NCBI GenBank assembly: GCA_030754715.1
Contig: JASLZV010000015.1
Span: forward strand, 1-7,652
DNA length: 7,652 nucleotides
Direction of reading: 5' to 3'
DNA from: Phycisphaerae bacterium
GTDB lineage: Bacteria > Planctomycetota > Phycisphaerae > SM23-33
Below, piece by piece: positions 1 through 6,066 of the stretch (its first letter is position 1; each line of letters opens with the position of its first letter). Made by a program: the position numbers and the translations under genes. The notes beneath the pieces were generated by a model that saw nothing but the letters and a program-made list of their open reading frames with translations, was not told the origin of the DNA and ran no database searches.

Positions 1-1
1 C

Positions 2-1021
2 GCACTCTCCGAGGCCATGGAGCGCTTCGACAAGAGCGACATTCTGGCCAAGGGCAAGTGGGCGACGCGCCGGGCCTACGGTATTGCCCTGCGCGCCCTC
101 GGTCACGCCGACCCGAACGTCGTGGCCACCGACGGCGATGTGAAAAACTCAACGTTTGCTGAGGACTTCGCCAAAGACGAGCAGCTCGCCGAGCGCTACT
201 TCGAAGCGCGCATCGCCGAGCAGAACATGATCTCACTCGCCGCGGGACTGTCAGCGGGGGGAAAGATTCCGTTCGCCTCGTCGTTCGGCAAGTTCCTCGT
301 CCGCGCCTACGACCAGATCGAAATGGCAGCCATTTCCAACGCAAACATCAAGTTGTGCGGGTCTCACGCGGGCGTTTCGCTGGCCGCCGACGGGCCCAGC
401 CAGATGGCGCTGCCCGACCTGGCTTTCTTCCGCAGTTTCGCTTCCTCTACGCGCGTGGACGGCCAGCCGGCTGTTAGAGTTTTTCTGCCGTCAGACGCCA
501 TTAGCGCCTTCAAACTGACCGAACTGATGGCCAACACCGATGGCATGTGCTACATGCGGACACACCGCCCCGACGTTCCGTTTATCTATGAACCCCAGGA
601 AGAGTTCACTTTCGGCGGGTTCAAACACCTGATCGACGGCGAAGACATCGCCATCGTAGCCAGCGGATACATGGTCCACGTGGCGCGCAGGGCCGCCGAA
701 ATCCTCGAGAAGACCGGCGGGCTGAGAGTCTCGCTTATCGACGCCTACTGCCTGCCTCTGGACACCGAGGAGATCCTCAAGATCGGCGACGACTGCCGCG
801 GGCAAATCCTGGTTGTCGAAGACAACTACACCGGTGGAATTTGCGACGAAATTCGCGCCGCAGCGGCGGCCAGCGATCTGGGAGTGACCGTAAAGGCCAT
901 GTACGTCCGGAGCGCACCCAAGAGCGCAAGAACCACCGATGAGACCCTGAAACTAGTGGGCCTGACGGCAGAGGACATCGCCGGGGCGGCACAGAAAATG
1001 TTCGAAGTATCAGAGGAATAA
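2..1021 (+). CDS. Transketolase, C-terminal half (5'-partial), animal-type
   Basis: Transketolase transfers two-carbon ketol units between sugar phosphates in the non-oxidative pentose phosphate pathway, using thiamine diphosphate (TPP), in the cytoplasm. The visible 339 residues contain the pyrimidine-binding domain and the C-terminal domain; the N-terminal TPP diphosphate-binding domain should lie left of the window, because the frame is open to the edge (Ala-Leu-Ser-Glu-Ala precedes Met at 17). Counting from that Met, the catalytic Glu68 sits in the RIAEQNM motif that activates the TPP aminopyrimidine. The CGSHAGVS segment (His117) and the DGPSQMALPDLAFFRS segment (from Asp125) follow, closely resembling human TKT as I recall it. 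Relative to that protein there appear to be about nine extra residues after FASST (around 146-154). The alternative is a genuinely split transketolase with a separate C-terminal subunit starting at 17, but I see no convincing Shine-Dalgarno in the few upstream bases. Identity is confident; whole versus split is not decidable here. Confidence 0.92.
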   Translation, partial: ALSEAMERFDKSDILAKGKWATRRAYGIALRALGHADPNVVATDGDVKNSTFAEDFAKDEQLAERYFEARIAEQNMISLAAGLSAGGKIPFASSFGKFLVRAYDQIEMAAISNANIKLCGSHAGVSLAADGPSQMALPDLAFFRSFASSTRVDGQPAVRVFLPSDAISAFKLTELMANTDGMCYMRTHRPDVPFIYEPQEEFTFGGFKHLIDGEDIAIVASGYMVHVARRAAEILEKTGGLRVSLIDAYCLPLDTEEILKIGDDCRGQILVVEDNYTGGICDEIRAAAAASDLGVTVKAMYVRSAPKSARTTDETLKLVGLTAEDIAGAAQKMFEVSEE

Positions 1022-1089
1022 TCGTCCCCCCTGCAGGAGTTGGCCCGACCCCGGATCCTCAGAATGGAACCTACAATTAAGGGACAACT

Positions 1090-2025
1090 ATGTGCGCTAG
1101 AGATTTTAGCAAAAAAGTGTTCCAGGCTGAAAAAGTTAGCAATCGGCGTATTGAAATTGAAGTCCTTCCTCGCTTAGGGGCAAATCTCACCTCGTTCAAG
1201 GTAGATGGCCAGCAACTGACCTATTTTGACAAAGAAAAACTCCTGGTTGAAGACTTCTACTCAGGCTGCTTCATGATGTTTCCCACGCCCTGCCGCCTGA
1301 CAGATTCACAATACAACTTCCAAGGCAAGCATGTCCGGCAGACCAAGCATGGTGAAGTGGTTGACATCCACGGCCTTATCAGAGACGAAGCATTCGAAGC
1401 CTCCCACAGCGATGGCAGCTTGCTCTGCAGTATAGATATCGATAAGGACCATCCCGTTCATGAGGGATATCCATTTCCGTGCAGATTTTCACTTGATTTC
1501 AGCCCACTGGAAAGAGGCATGCAGATCAAGTTCAAGTATGAAAACACCGGGACGGAAAAGGCCCCCTTCGGTTTCGGTCTCCACGCCTTCTGGGGAGTTC
1601 CCAACAACAAGAGAGAAAACGTCTTCATACAAGTCCCCTGTAGCCAGTCGCTCGAACTGGTGAATCTCATCCCCACAGGCAACGCCCTGCCAGTTGAAGG
1701 GACGAAGCTGGACTTGCAGGCATTCCGTTGCCTCGGGGACCTCGATATAGACATGGCCTTCTGGAATATAGACAGAAACAGCGCACAGGCCATCCAGTAC
1801 AAAGACCTTGGTATACAATTGACCCTGCAATCCAGCGATATCTTCGAACACATGATTGTATACTCGCCTGCCGATGCACCTTTCGTGTGCATGGAGAACC
1901 TGACCTGCTGCCCAGACGCACCGAATGTATATGCCAAGGGTAAAGAGAAGCTTTCCGGGCTCAGAGTTGTTTCCCCCGGCCAGACGCTCGAAGGCCGAGT
2001 CAAGTACGTTATAACAGATTTATGA
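1090..2025 (+). CDS. Aldose 1-epimerase (GalM-like mutarotase)
   Basis: This 311-residue protein belongs to the aldose 1-epimerase superfamily, which interconverts alpha and beta anomers of free sugars (or related hexose derivatives) in the cytoplasm. Length and the all-beta pattern fit. Active-site residues can be placed: His94 in DIHGLIRD, His165 in FGLHAFWG (the catalytic acid position), an Asp at 219 or 221 in DLDIDMAFW, and Glu269 in VCMENLTCCPDAPN (the catalytic base position). The ENxTxxPDAPN ending is typical of bacterial family members. No signal peptide is seen. The ATG at 1090 is preceded by AAGGGA at 1079-1084, five bases away. The gene lies 68 bases after the transketolase and 24 bases before the toroid gene, so it probably opens a three-gene operon. 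Its substrate is unknown. Its DNA is less GC-rich than the transketolase (for example 53 of 120 bases G or C in 1141-1260). Confidence 0.88.
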   Translation: MCARDFSKKVFQAEKVSNRRIEIEVLPRLGANLTSFKVDGQQLTYFDKEKLLVEDFYSGCFMMFPTPCRLTDSQYNFQGKHVRQTKHGEVVDIHGLIRDEAFEASHSDGSLLCSIDIDKDHPVHEGYPFPCRFSLDFSPLERGMQIKFKYENTGTEKAPFGFGLHAFWGVPNNKRENVFIQVPCSQSLELVNLIPTGNALPVEGTKLDLQAFRCLGDLDIDMAFWNIDRNSAQAIQYKDLGIQLTLQSSDIFEHMIVYSPADAPFVCMENLTCCPDAPNVYAKGKEKLSGLRVVSPGQTLEGRVKYVITDL

Positions 2026-2049
2026 TCAGACGTGGGAGCACAGTGACAA

Positions 2050-3111
2050 ATGACTATCAAGGATGAGCAGTTAATAGCGGCAGCCCAAAAGGCCGCCAAG
2101 TGGATCGTCTCACGCCAGACAGAAAGAGGGAATTATATCGGCAATGAAGAACCTGATTCCAATGGGTTCTATCCAGATACCCACGACGTTGGCTGTTATT
2201 ACAAGAGCATCTTTTTTTTGCAGTCGGCAGGGGAAACACTTGCTGCTGCCAGGGCGATAAACTACGTGGTTGAAAGCTTCATGAGCCTCGAAGGGGACTT
2301 CTTCAACAAACCCGACAACCGCACCTCCGGCAGCTACACGCCGACCTACTGCCAGCTTTATCCTAACATGTGGCTAATGCGGGCCGCTGCCTCTATGGAA
2401 TGGACTGGCCTTACGGAAAAGATATTTCAATTTATTCTCAAACACAGAGACCCTGAGACCGGGGGGATCTATTCCTCGATCAATCCCAAAACCGATATCA
2501 TCGATTCCAACTCCACTGGTTACGGGATTCTTATGTGCCTGTTGGCGGGCAGGCTTGACCTTGCCATTCAAAGCGCCGAGCTCATATTGCGATTGATAAG
2601 AGAGCAGCCCGAACCGACGGAACGTTTTTATCTGCGATGGACAAGGAACAACGGTTTCCAGACCGATCTCGTCAATATCCCGGAAAAACATCGGGTATAC
2701 GCCGTCCTAGACGCCAAGAAGCCCAAGCAAGCCTATTGGTGCTGGGGCTGGCCGATGAATGGCCTTATCAAACTGTACCTGAAGACCCAGGAAGAACGCT
2801 TCCTCAAAGCCGCTATCGAGATCTATGACTTCCTTGCCTCGTGCCACGAGCATGCCTTCCATTTTGTCACCGCAGGCAAAGACGGCTGGGGGTCATCGAT
2901 GCTTTACCGGATCACCGGCGACAAGCGTTATCTGAAAACCGCACTTAGTCAGATGGATTTTATCCTCAGTTGTCAGCAGAAAGATGGCTGGATGCTTGGT
3001 CCTGCTTCCACGAGTTTTGAAGACCAGCCACTGCGAACCACTTACGATTTCACCGCCGATTTCGGCAGTTGGCTCATCGGTACTTCTATGGAACTTGCGG
3101 GGAGGGAGTAA
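2050..3111 (+). CDS. (alpha/alpha)-toroid protein, function unknown
   Basis: I do not recognise a specific family. The 353 residues read as repeated helical hairpins, each ending in an aromatic- and glycine-containing turn (GDFF near 82, DPETGGIYSS at 134-143, KDGWGSS at 277-283, QKDGWML at 310-316). This is the look of an (alpha/alpha)6 barrel, as in six-hairpin glycosidases, sugar epimerases of the AGE type, polysaccharide lyases or terpene-cyclase/prenyltransferase-like toroids. Conserved-looking polar and aromatic clusters that could line a central cavity are DTHDVGCYYK (43-52), SGSYTPTYCQLYPN (93-106), YWCWGWPMNGL (229-239) and SCHEHAFHF (264-272). There is no signal peptide or membrane segment, so a cytoplasmic enzyme is likely. 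The start ATG has GGGAG at 2034-2038, 11 bases upstream. It sits between an aldose epimerase and a sugar kinase with gaps of 24 and 4 bases, which suggests action on the same sugar. A glycosidase, an unsaturated-uronyl hydrolase or an isomerase would all fit. Confidence 0.8.
   Translation: MTIKDEQLIAAAQKAAKWIVSRQTERGNYIGNEEPDSNGFYPDTHDVGCYYKSIFFLQSAGETLAAARAINYVVESFMSLEGDFFNKPDNRTSGSYTPTYCQLYPNMWLMRAAASMEWTGLTEKIFQFILKHRDPETGGIYSSINPKTDIIDSNSTGYGILMCLLAGRLDLAIQSAELILRLIREQPEPTERFYLRWTRNNGFQTDLVNIPEKHRVYAVLDAKKPKQAYWCWGWPMNGLIKLYLKTQEERFLKAAIEIYDFLASCHEHAFHFVTAGKDGWGSSMLYRITGDKRYLKTALSQMDFILSCQQKDGWMLGPASTSFEDQPLRTTYDFTADFGSWLIGTSMELAGRE
3101..3108 (+). promoter_or_regulatory. Shine-Dalgarno deciding the kinase start
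   Basis: The strong purine-rich site GGAGGGAG lies seven bases before the GTG at 3116 and overlaps the last codons of the toroid gene. It favours GTG 3116 over the in-frame ATG at 2984, which is 128 bases inside the upstream gene and would add residues unlike the family. Confidence 0.75.
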
Positions 3112-3115
3112 TTGT

Positions 3116-4090
3116 GTGAAAGAAAGAATCGTGCTAGGAATGGACATAGGTGGTACGAAAACCCATGCCGTTCTGGCCAATACAAATGGTGAACTTTTGG
3201 GTCAGGGGTTTTGCACTGCGGCGAATATCAATTTTGTGACACTCAAACAGGCCGAGGACGCCCTTGCCGAGGCAATAGGCCAGGCTCAAAAACAGGGCGG
3301 GGTCGAAGACCTTGAAACAGAGATTGCCATTGTTGGTATAGAGCCCGACCCTACACCACTGCACTCGATCTTAAATAAGGTCGCAAAGCCGAAAAAGATC
3401 ATGCATCGAAAGGAAGGCGAGTGCTCCCTGGTCGGCGGCCTCATTCAGCGCACCGGCATCGCCTTGATTGCGGGAACCGGCTCGGTCGGATGGGGGCGAA
3501 ACAAGGAAGGCAAGACCCACGTGACAAGCTGCTGGGGAACCATCGGCGACGAAGGCTCGGCCTACGACTTGGCCCGTCGAGGCGTCAATGCGGCATTCTG
3601 GGCTACTGACGGACGAGGGGCAGACACCAAACTGTGCAGGGCCCTCTGTGAACACTTCGCTGTCGAGAAGGTCATAGACTTTGTCAGCCCCATTTATCAA
3701 AACCCCGATGTTAGGAAGAACTTCGCGGCGCTCAGCAGGGTCATCTTCCGGGTGGCCCTGGAAGACAAAGACCCCGTAGCCATCGAGGTCGTCAAAGAAG
3801 GCGCCCGCCAATTGGGGCTGATTATCGCCACCTGCGCCGAGGTCCTCAATATGCACACCGAACCATACAAGGTTGCCGCAACCGGAGGGCTGGTAAGCGG
3901 CGGCGGCTGGTATTTCGACCTGATCCAGAAAGATCTCAAGAACAGAAAACACGACGCCACTATGGTCCAGCCAAAATTCAAACCTGGTATAGGCGCTGCG
4001 ATGATCGGTCTGGAAGAGATAGGCGTTGAATGGAATGAAAGCGTGGTCAAGAATATGGAGGCCACGATGAAAAAAATCCAACGGAACTAG
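3116..4090 (+). CDS. BadF/BadG/BcrA-type sugar kinase, N-acetylglucosamine kinase-like
   Basis: This is an ASKHA-fold ATPase of the BadF/BadG/BcrA/BcrD family, whose sugar-kinase branch phosphorylates N-acetylglucosamine or similar sugars with ATP. I choose the GTG start at 3116, giving 324 residues, because it has a strong Shine-Dalgarno site and puts the phosphate-1 motif (GMDIGGTKTHAVL, 8-20) at the N-terminus as usual. The phosphate-2 motif IAGTGSVGWG is at 118-127, the WGTIGDEGSAYDLARRG block at 140-156, and the adenosine motif AATGGLVSGGG at 254-264. Length matches the family. The segment before phosphate 2 is unusual: where many relatives have an N-D-A-type catalytic Asp, this protein has KEGECSL (99-105), putting Glu100 at that place by my hand alignment. 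The first Gly-Gly of the common CGGWG is also altered (SCWG). The gene starts four bases after the toroid stop, implying translational coupling. The true substrate is unknown; an activator-ATPase role is less likely, as no Cys cluster or partner dehydratase is seen. Confidence 0.85.
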   Translation: MKERIVLGMDIGGTKTHAVLANTNGELLGQGFCTAANINFVTLKQAEDALAEAIGQAQKQGGVEDLETEIAIVGIEPDPTPLHSILNKVAKPKKIMHRKEGECSLVGGLIQRTGIALIAGTGSVGWGRNKEGKTHVTSCWGTIGDEGSAYDLARRGVNAAFWATDGRGADTKLCRALCEHFAVEKVIDFVSPIYQNPDVRKNFAALSRVIFRVALEDKDPVAIEVVKEGARQLGLIIATCAEVLNMHTEPYKVAATGGLVSGGGWYFDLIQKDLKNRKHDATMVQPKFKPGIGAAMIGLEEIGVEWNESVVKNMEATMKKIQRN

Positions 4091-4201
4091 TTTAATATGA
4101 ACGCTCTGCAAACAAGGGTGATACGACCCGACAGGCAACAGGCAAGGCATCGCGCGGCGGTCCGTTGGGGGATCAGCACGCAAAACTGACGACAATTCCG
4201 C
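4091..4201. other. Convergent intergenic spacer, kinase / D-aminopeptidase
   Basis: These 111 bases separate two convergent genes. I see no ORF, tRNA or clear rho-independent terminator. A perfect tandem pair of the 7-mer ACAGGCA lies at 4131-4144. A weak inverted pair ACTGA/TCAGT (4185-4189 with 4202-4206) spans the D-aminopeptidase stop codon but has a 12-base loop and no T-run. Confidence 0.6.
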
Positions 4202-4996
4202 TCAGTCAACGCCGTAGTCTTCATCACGCAGGTTGTATCCGGGCCACCCCCTGGTATAGCCGGCAACGCGTTTCAGGTAGCGCCGGTAGGCCACAAGGAA
4301 ATCGTCGCCCGGATCGGTGTAATACTCATCCTTGAGGTGATGCTTGAATTTGTAGGGAGGGTCCATCCGAAACGGCTGGATGTCCCCACGTCGCTGGACT
4401 CCCCGCTCGGCGGCCTCGAACAGGAATCTGCAGGACAGCGCCGGCGTGATAGTCTTGGCGAGACTCGGTCCGACCGCATCCTTGGTGACAACGAACTCGC
4501 TGTCGGGAATTTGCCATGCGACCTCGCGCTGCACGGCTGTGTCGCCTGAGACAAGAACAACCGGAACGTTTCCGGCCCCGCAGCAATTGATGAACATTCC
4601 CACCTCGCCAAAGGCCCGGCCGTTCACTTCCTTGAGGGTGTGCGGCGTGACGGCCCGGGCTGTTCCCTCCATAGCGTGCCCGCCGAGGTACATGCCGACG
4701 TCGGTTCCTTCGAAGAACGGCAGCCACGGCCCGCGGCCATATTCCCCGGTAATCAACTGTGCCTGTTCGGGGAGTTCTTCCACCAAGATGGTGTTGCCCT
4801 GGCCGTGGGAATCCCAGATTATCACCTCATCGGCCCCGGCTTCGAATGCTCCGTTGGCTGCCGCCGAGACCTCCGCGGTGGCTATCTTCATGAAGCGCTT
4901 GCTTCGATTCAGCACCGTTGGGATGTTGCGGTCCCGATTGTCGCGTACGACAAATCCGGCGATACCTTCAAAATCAAACTGGATAAAGATTTTCAT
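4202..4996 (-). CDS. M55 family D-aminopeptidase (DppA-like)
   Basis: The 264-residue product is a peptidase family M55 enzyme. The characterised member, Bacillus subtilis DppA, is a zinc D-aminopeptidase that removes N-terminal D-amino acids such as D-Ala from short peptides. The metal-ligand pattern is intact: Asp8 and Glu10 in QFDFEGIAG, His64 in DSHG, His107 in LGGHAMEG, and Glu131 in NGRAFGEVG. His119 in TPHT fits the proposed catalytic His. No signal peptide is present, so it is cytoplasmic, and the length matches DppA. The ATG at 4996 is preceded on its own strand by GGAG about ten bases upstream. It lies 35 bases downstream of the LmbE-type gene on the same strand, so the two are probably co-transcribed. 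Its C-terminal part (about 215-264, rich in Tyr and Arg) is not one I can assign to a known function. Other M55 members act on L-peptides or have unknown substrates, so D-specificity is inferred. Confidence 0.9.
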   Translation of the reverse strand: MKIFIQFDFEGIAGFVVRDNRDRNIPTVLNRSKRFMKIATAEVSAAANGAFEAGADEVIIWDSHGQGNTILVEELPEQAQLITGEYGRGPWLPFFEGTDVGMYLGGHAMEGTARAVTPHTLKEVNGRAFGEVGMFINCCGAGNVPVVLVSGDTAVQREVAWQIPDSEFVVTKDAVGPSLAKTITPALSCRFLFEAAERGVQRRGDIQPFRMDPPYKFKHHLKDEYYTDPGDDFLVAYRRYLKRVAGYTRGWPGYNLRDEDYGVD

Positions 4997-5031
4997 GTTC
5001 GCTACTCCGTATGCCCGATTGGCCTGGTCCG

Positions 5032-5802
5032 CTATTTGGCGGAGATTATCCGACCCTCAAGGGCCTCACCGAGCGGGTGGAAATCTTCGGCCCCAAAACC
5101 GAAGTGCAAGTGGCGGCGCCAGCCTTCGGCATATTTAAAACTCCCGGACTTGCTGCCCACGACGGCCGACATTTCCACCATGGCGGTCAGATAACTGTCG
5201 ACCCCCTGGCTCCGGGCGATCCATTCCTTCTGGCTGCGATGGCAGGCCAGCACGTCTCGCTTTTTATCGATAACGGAGGAGATGTCCACGTACAGGTCGG
5301 CCTCGATCGGCCTTCGCAGTTGGTCCGTCAGCCCCCAGGGCAACGCATGATACAGCGCCATTTCATTGTTGCTGGAAGGGGTTGCCGGGTCGGTCACGAA
5401 GTTCTTCACGTTGCGGCTGAAAGCCGCTGTCACCATCAGTCTGGAAGTGTTGGTGTGGTCTTCCATGTAGTCCTGAGGCGACGGCAAAAGGAGTATTTGC
5501 GGTTCTATTTGCCTGACAATTGCGCAGAGTTTTGCAGCCAAAGAAGGCGTGTAGTAAATCATCAGGTCGTCCACCAGCGGTTCGTGGAAGACAGCCCCCA
5601 TGCTTTGGGTGGCCTGGCGGGCTTCCTCTGTGCGGATCGCCACAATCTCATCCTTATCCATGGTGGCGGTTCCGCCCGATCCGTTGGCTACATTCATGTA
5701 ATGCAATTCGTATCCGGCCCGGGCCAGTAGAATCAACGTTCCGGCCATCATGATTTCAATGTCGTCCGGATGGGCGGCCACCGCAAAAGCAATTCTTTCC
5801 AC
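5032..5802 (-). CDS. PIG-L/LmbE family zinc deacetylase
   Basis: PIG-L/LmbE enzymes remove N-acetyl groups from GlcNAc-type sugars and glycoconjugates (GlcNAc-PI, the mycothiol precursor, bacillithiol precursors, antibiotics). Counting from the preferred GTG start at 5802 (256 residues), the N-terminal AAHPDDIE motif gives His11 and Asp14 as zinc ligands and Asp13 as general base. The Rossmann-like strand VANGSGGT follows. RTEEARQATQSMGA (57-70) is the usual Arg/Glu-Ala block, and PSPQDYMEDHTN (107-118) supplies the third ligand, His116, in a variant of HPDH. YHALPW lies at 151-156. The frame stays open upstream to ATGs at 5925 and 5946, which would add 41 or 48 residues before the motif. That extension looks non-conserved, and GTG 5802 has GCAGGA eight bases upstream, so I prefer the short form; the 5925 ATG also has a purine-rich GGGAAG in front. 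The gene leads a minus-strand pair with the D-aminopeptidase and is divergent from the nitrilase-type gene. Confidence 0.85.
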   Translation of the reverse strand: MERIAFAVAAHPDDIEIMMAGTLILLARAGYELHYMNVANGSGGTATMDKDEIVAIRTEEARQATQSMGAVFHEPLVDDLMIYYTPSLAAKLCAIVRQIEPQILLLPSPQDYMEDHTNTSRLMVTAAFSRNVKNFVTDPATPSSNNEMALYHALPWGLTDQLRRPIEADLYVDISSVIDKKRDVLACHRSQKEWIARSQGVDSYLTAMVEMSAVVGSKSGSFKYAEGWRRHLHFGFGAEDFHPLGEALEGRIISAK

Positions 5803-5810
5803 TGTTTTGG

Positions 5811-5816
5811 TCCTGC
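5811..5816 (-). promoter_or_regulatory. Shine-Dalgarno supporting the GTG start of the LmbE-type gene
   Basis: On the minus strand GCAGGA lies eight bases before the GTG at 5802, which starts the protein nine residues before the AHPDD motif, as is usual in this family. It is the main sequence support for the short start. Confidence 0.5.
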
Positions 5817-5953
5817 CCGCTTGTGAACCTTCGCATTCGCTCCAGCGTGCACGCGCGCCTTGAGGTATATCACGATCCGCGGCGGAACGCAACTCCAACG
5901 CAACACAGCCCGTATGTTCGTCCATTTTCTCTTCCCGCAAGGGCATCGGGGGT

Positions 5954-5959
5954 TATAAT
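5954..5959 (+). promoter_or_regulatory. Putative -10 box for the nitrilase-type gene
   Basis: A perfect TATAAT lies in a GC-rich stretch between the divergent genes. The expected -35 position (about 5931-5937, CTTCCCG) is a poor match to TTGACA, so this would be a weak or activator-dependent promoter. It would give a leader of about 100 bases before the ATG at 6067. Confidence 0.3.
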
Positions 5960-6066
5960 CATCACCTGCCGAGAAATTTTGTGACAGGCTGGACAGGCGT
6001 ATCGGCAAGATCACTCCCGTAGCCGTCGATGCGGCAACGCGCCTACCGGCCACGGAGATTTGAGAA

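Larger units (their letters stand above)
5803..6066. other. Divergent intergenic region with putative promoters
   Basis: These 264 bases lie between the preferred LmbE-type start and the nitrilase-type start; if the longer LmbE frame is used, only 120 bases remain. The region must carry promoters for both directions. It holds a perfect TATAAT on the plus strand (5954-5959), a 7-base direct repeat GACAGGC at 5983-5989 and 5992-5998, and a perfect 10-base palindrome GCGTGCACGC at 5845-5854. No riboswitch or RNA gene is recognisable. Confidence 0.5.

Noticed and set aside
1072..1077. TACAAT resembling a -10 box before the aldose epimerase
   Set aside because: It would start transcription about six bases before the ATG, leaving the Shine-Dalgarno largely outside the message, and there is no -35 at the right distance.
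1458..2099. Minus-strand open frame opposite the aldose epimerase
   Set aside because: It is antisense to a gene with intact active-site motifs and would run into the next gene; no domain is recognisable.
2984..3115. N-terminal extension of the kinase from the ATG at 2984
   Set aside because: It lies inside the toroid gene in another frame, and the GTG at 3116 has a strong Shine-Dalgarno and family-typical N-terminus.
4131..4144. Tandem ACAGGCA repeat after the kinase
   Set aside because: Two copies of a 7-mer are too short and too few for a CRISPR, attachment site or meaningful repeat; chance occurrence is plausible.
3371..4195. Long minus-strand open frame opposite the kinase
   Set aside because: It is antisense to a clearly conserved kinase with all nucleotide-binding motifs; its translation has no recognisable domain, and GC-rich codons on the real strand explain the open frame.
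4380..5138. Long plus-strand open frames opposite the D-aminopeptidase and deacetylase (also 5011-5730)
   Set aside because: They overlap conserved minus-strand genes with intact metal-binding motifs, and their products look like low-information shadow translations.
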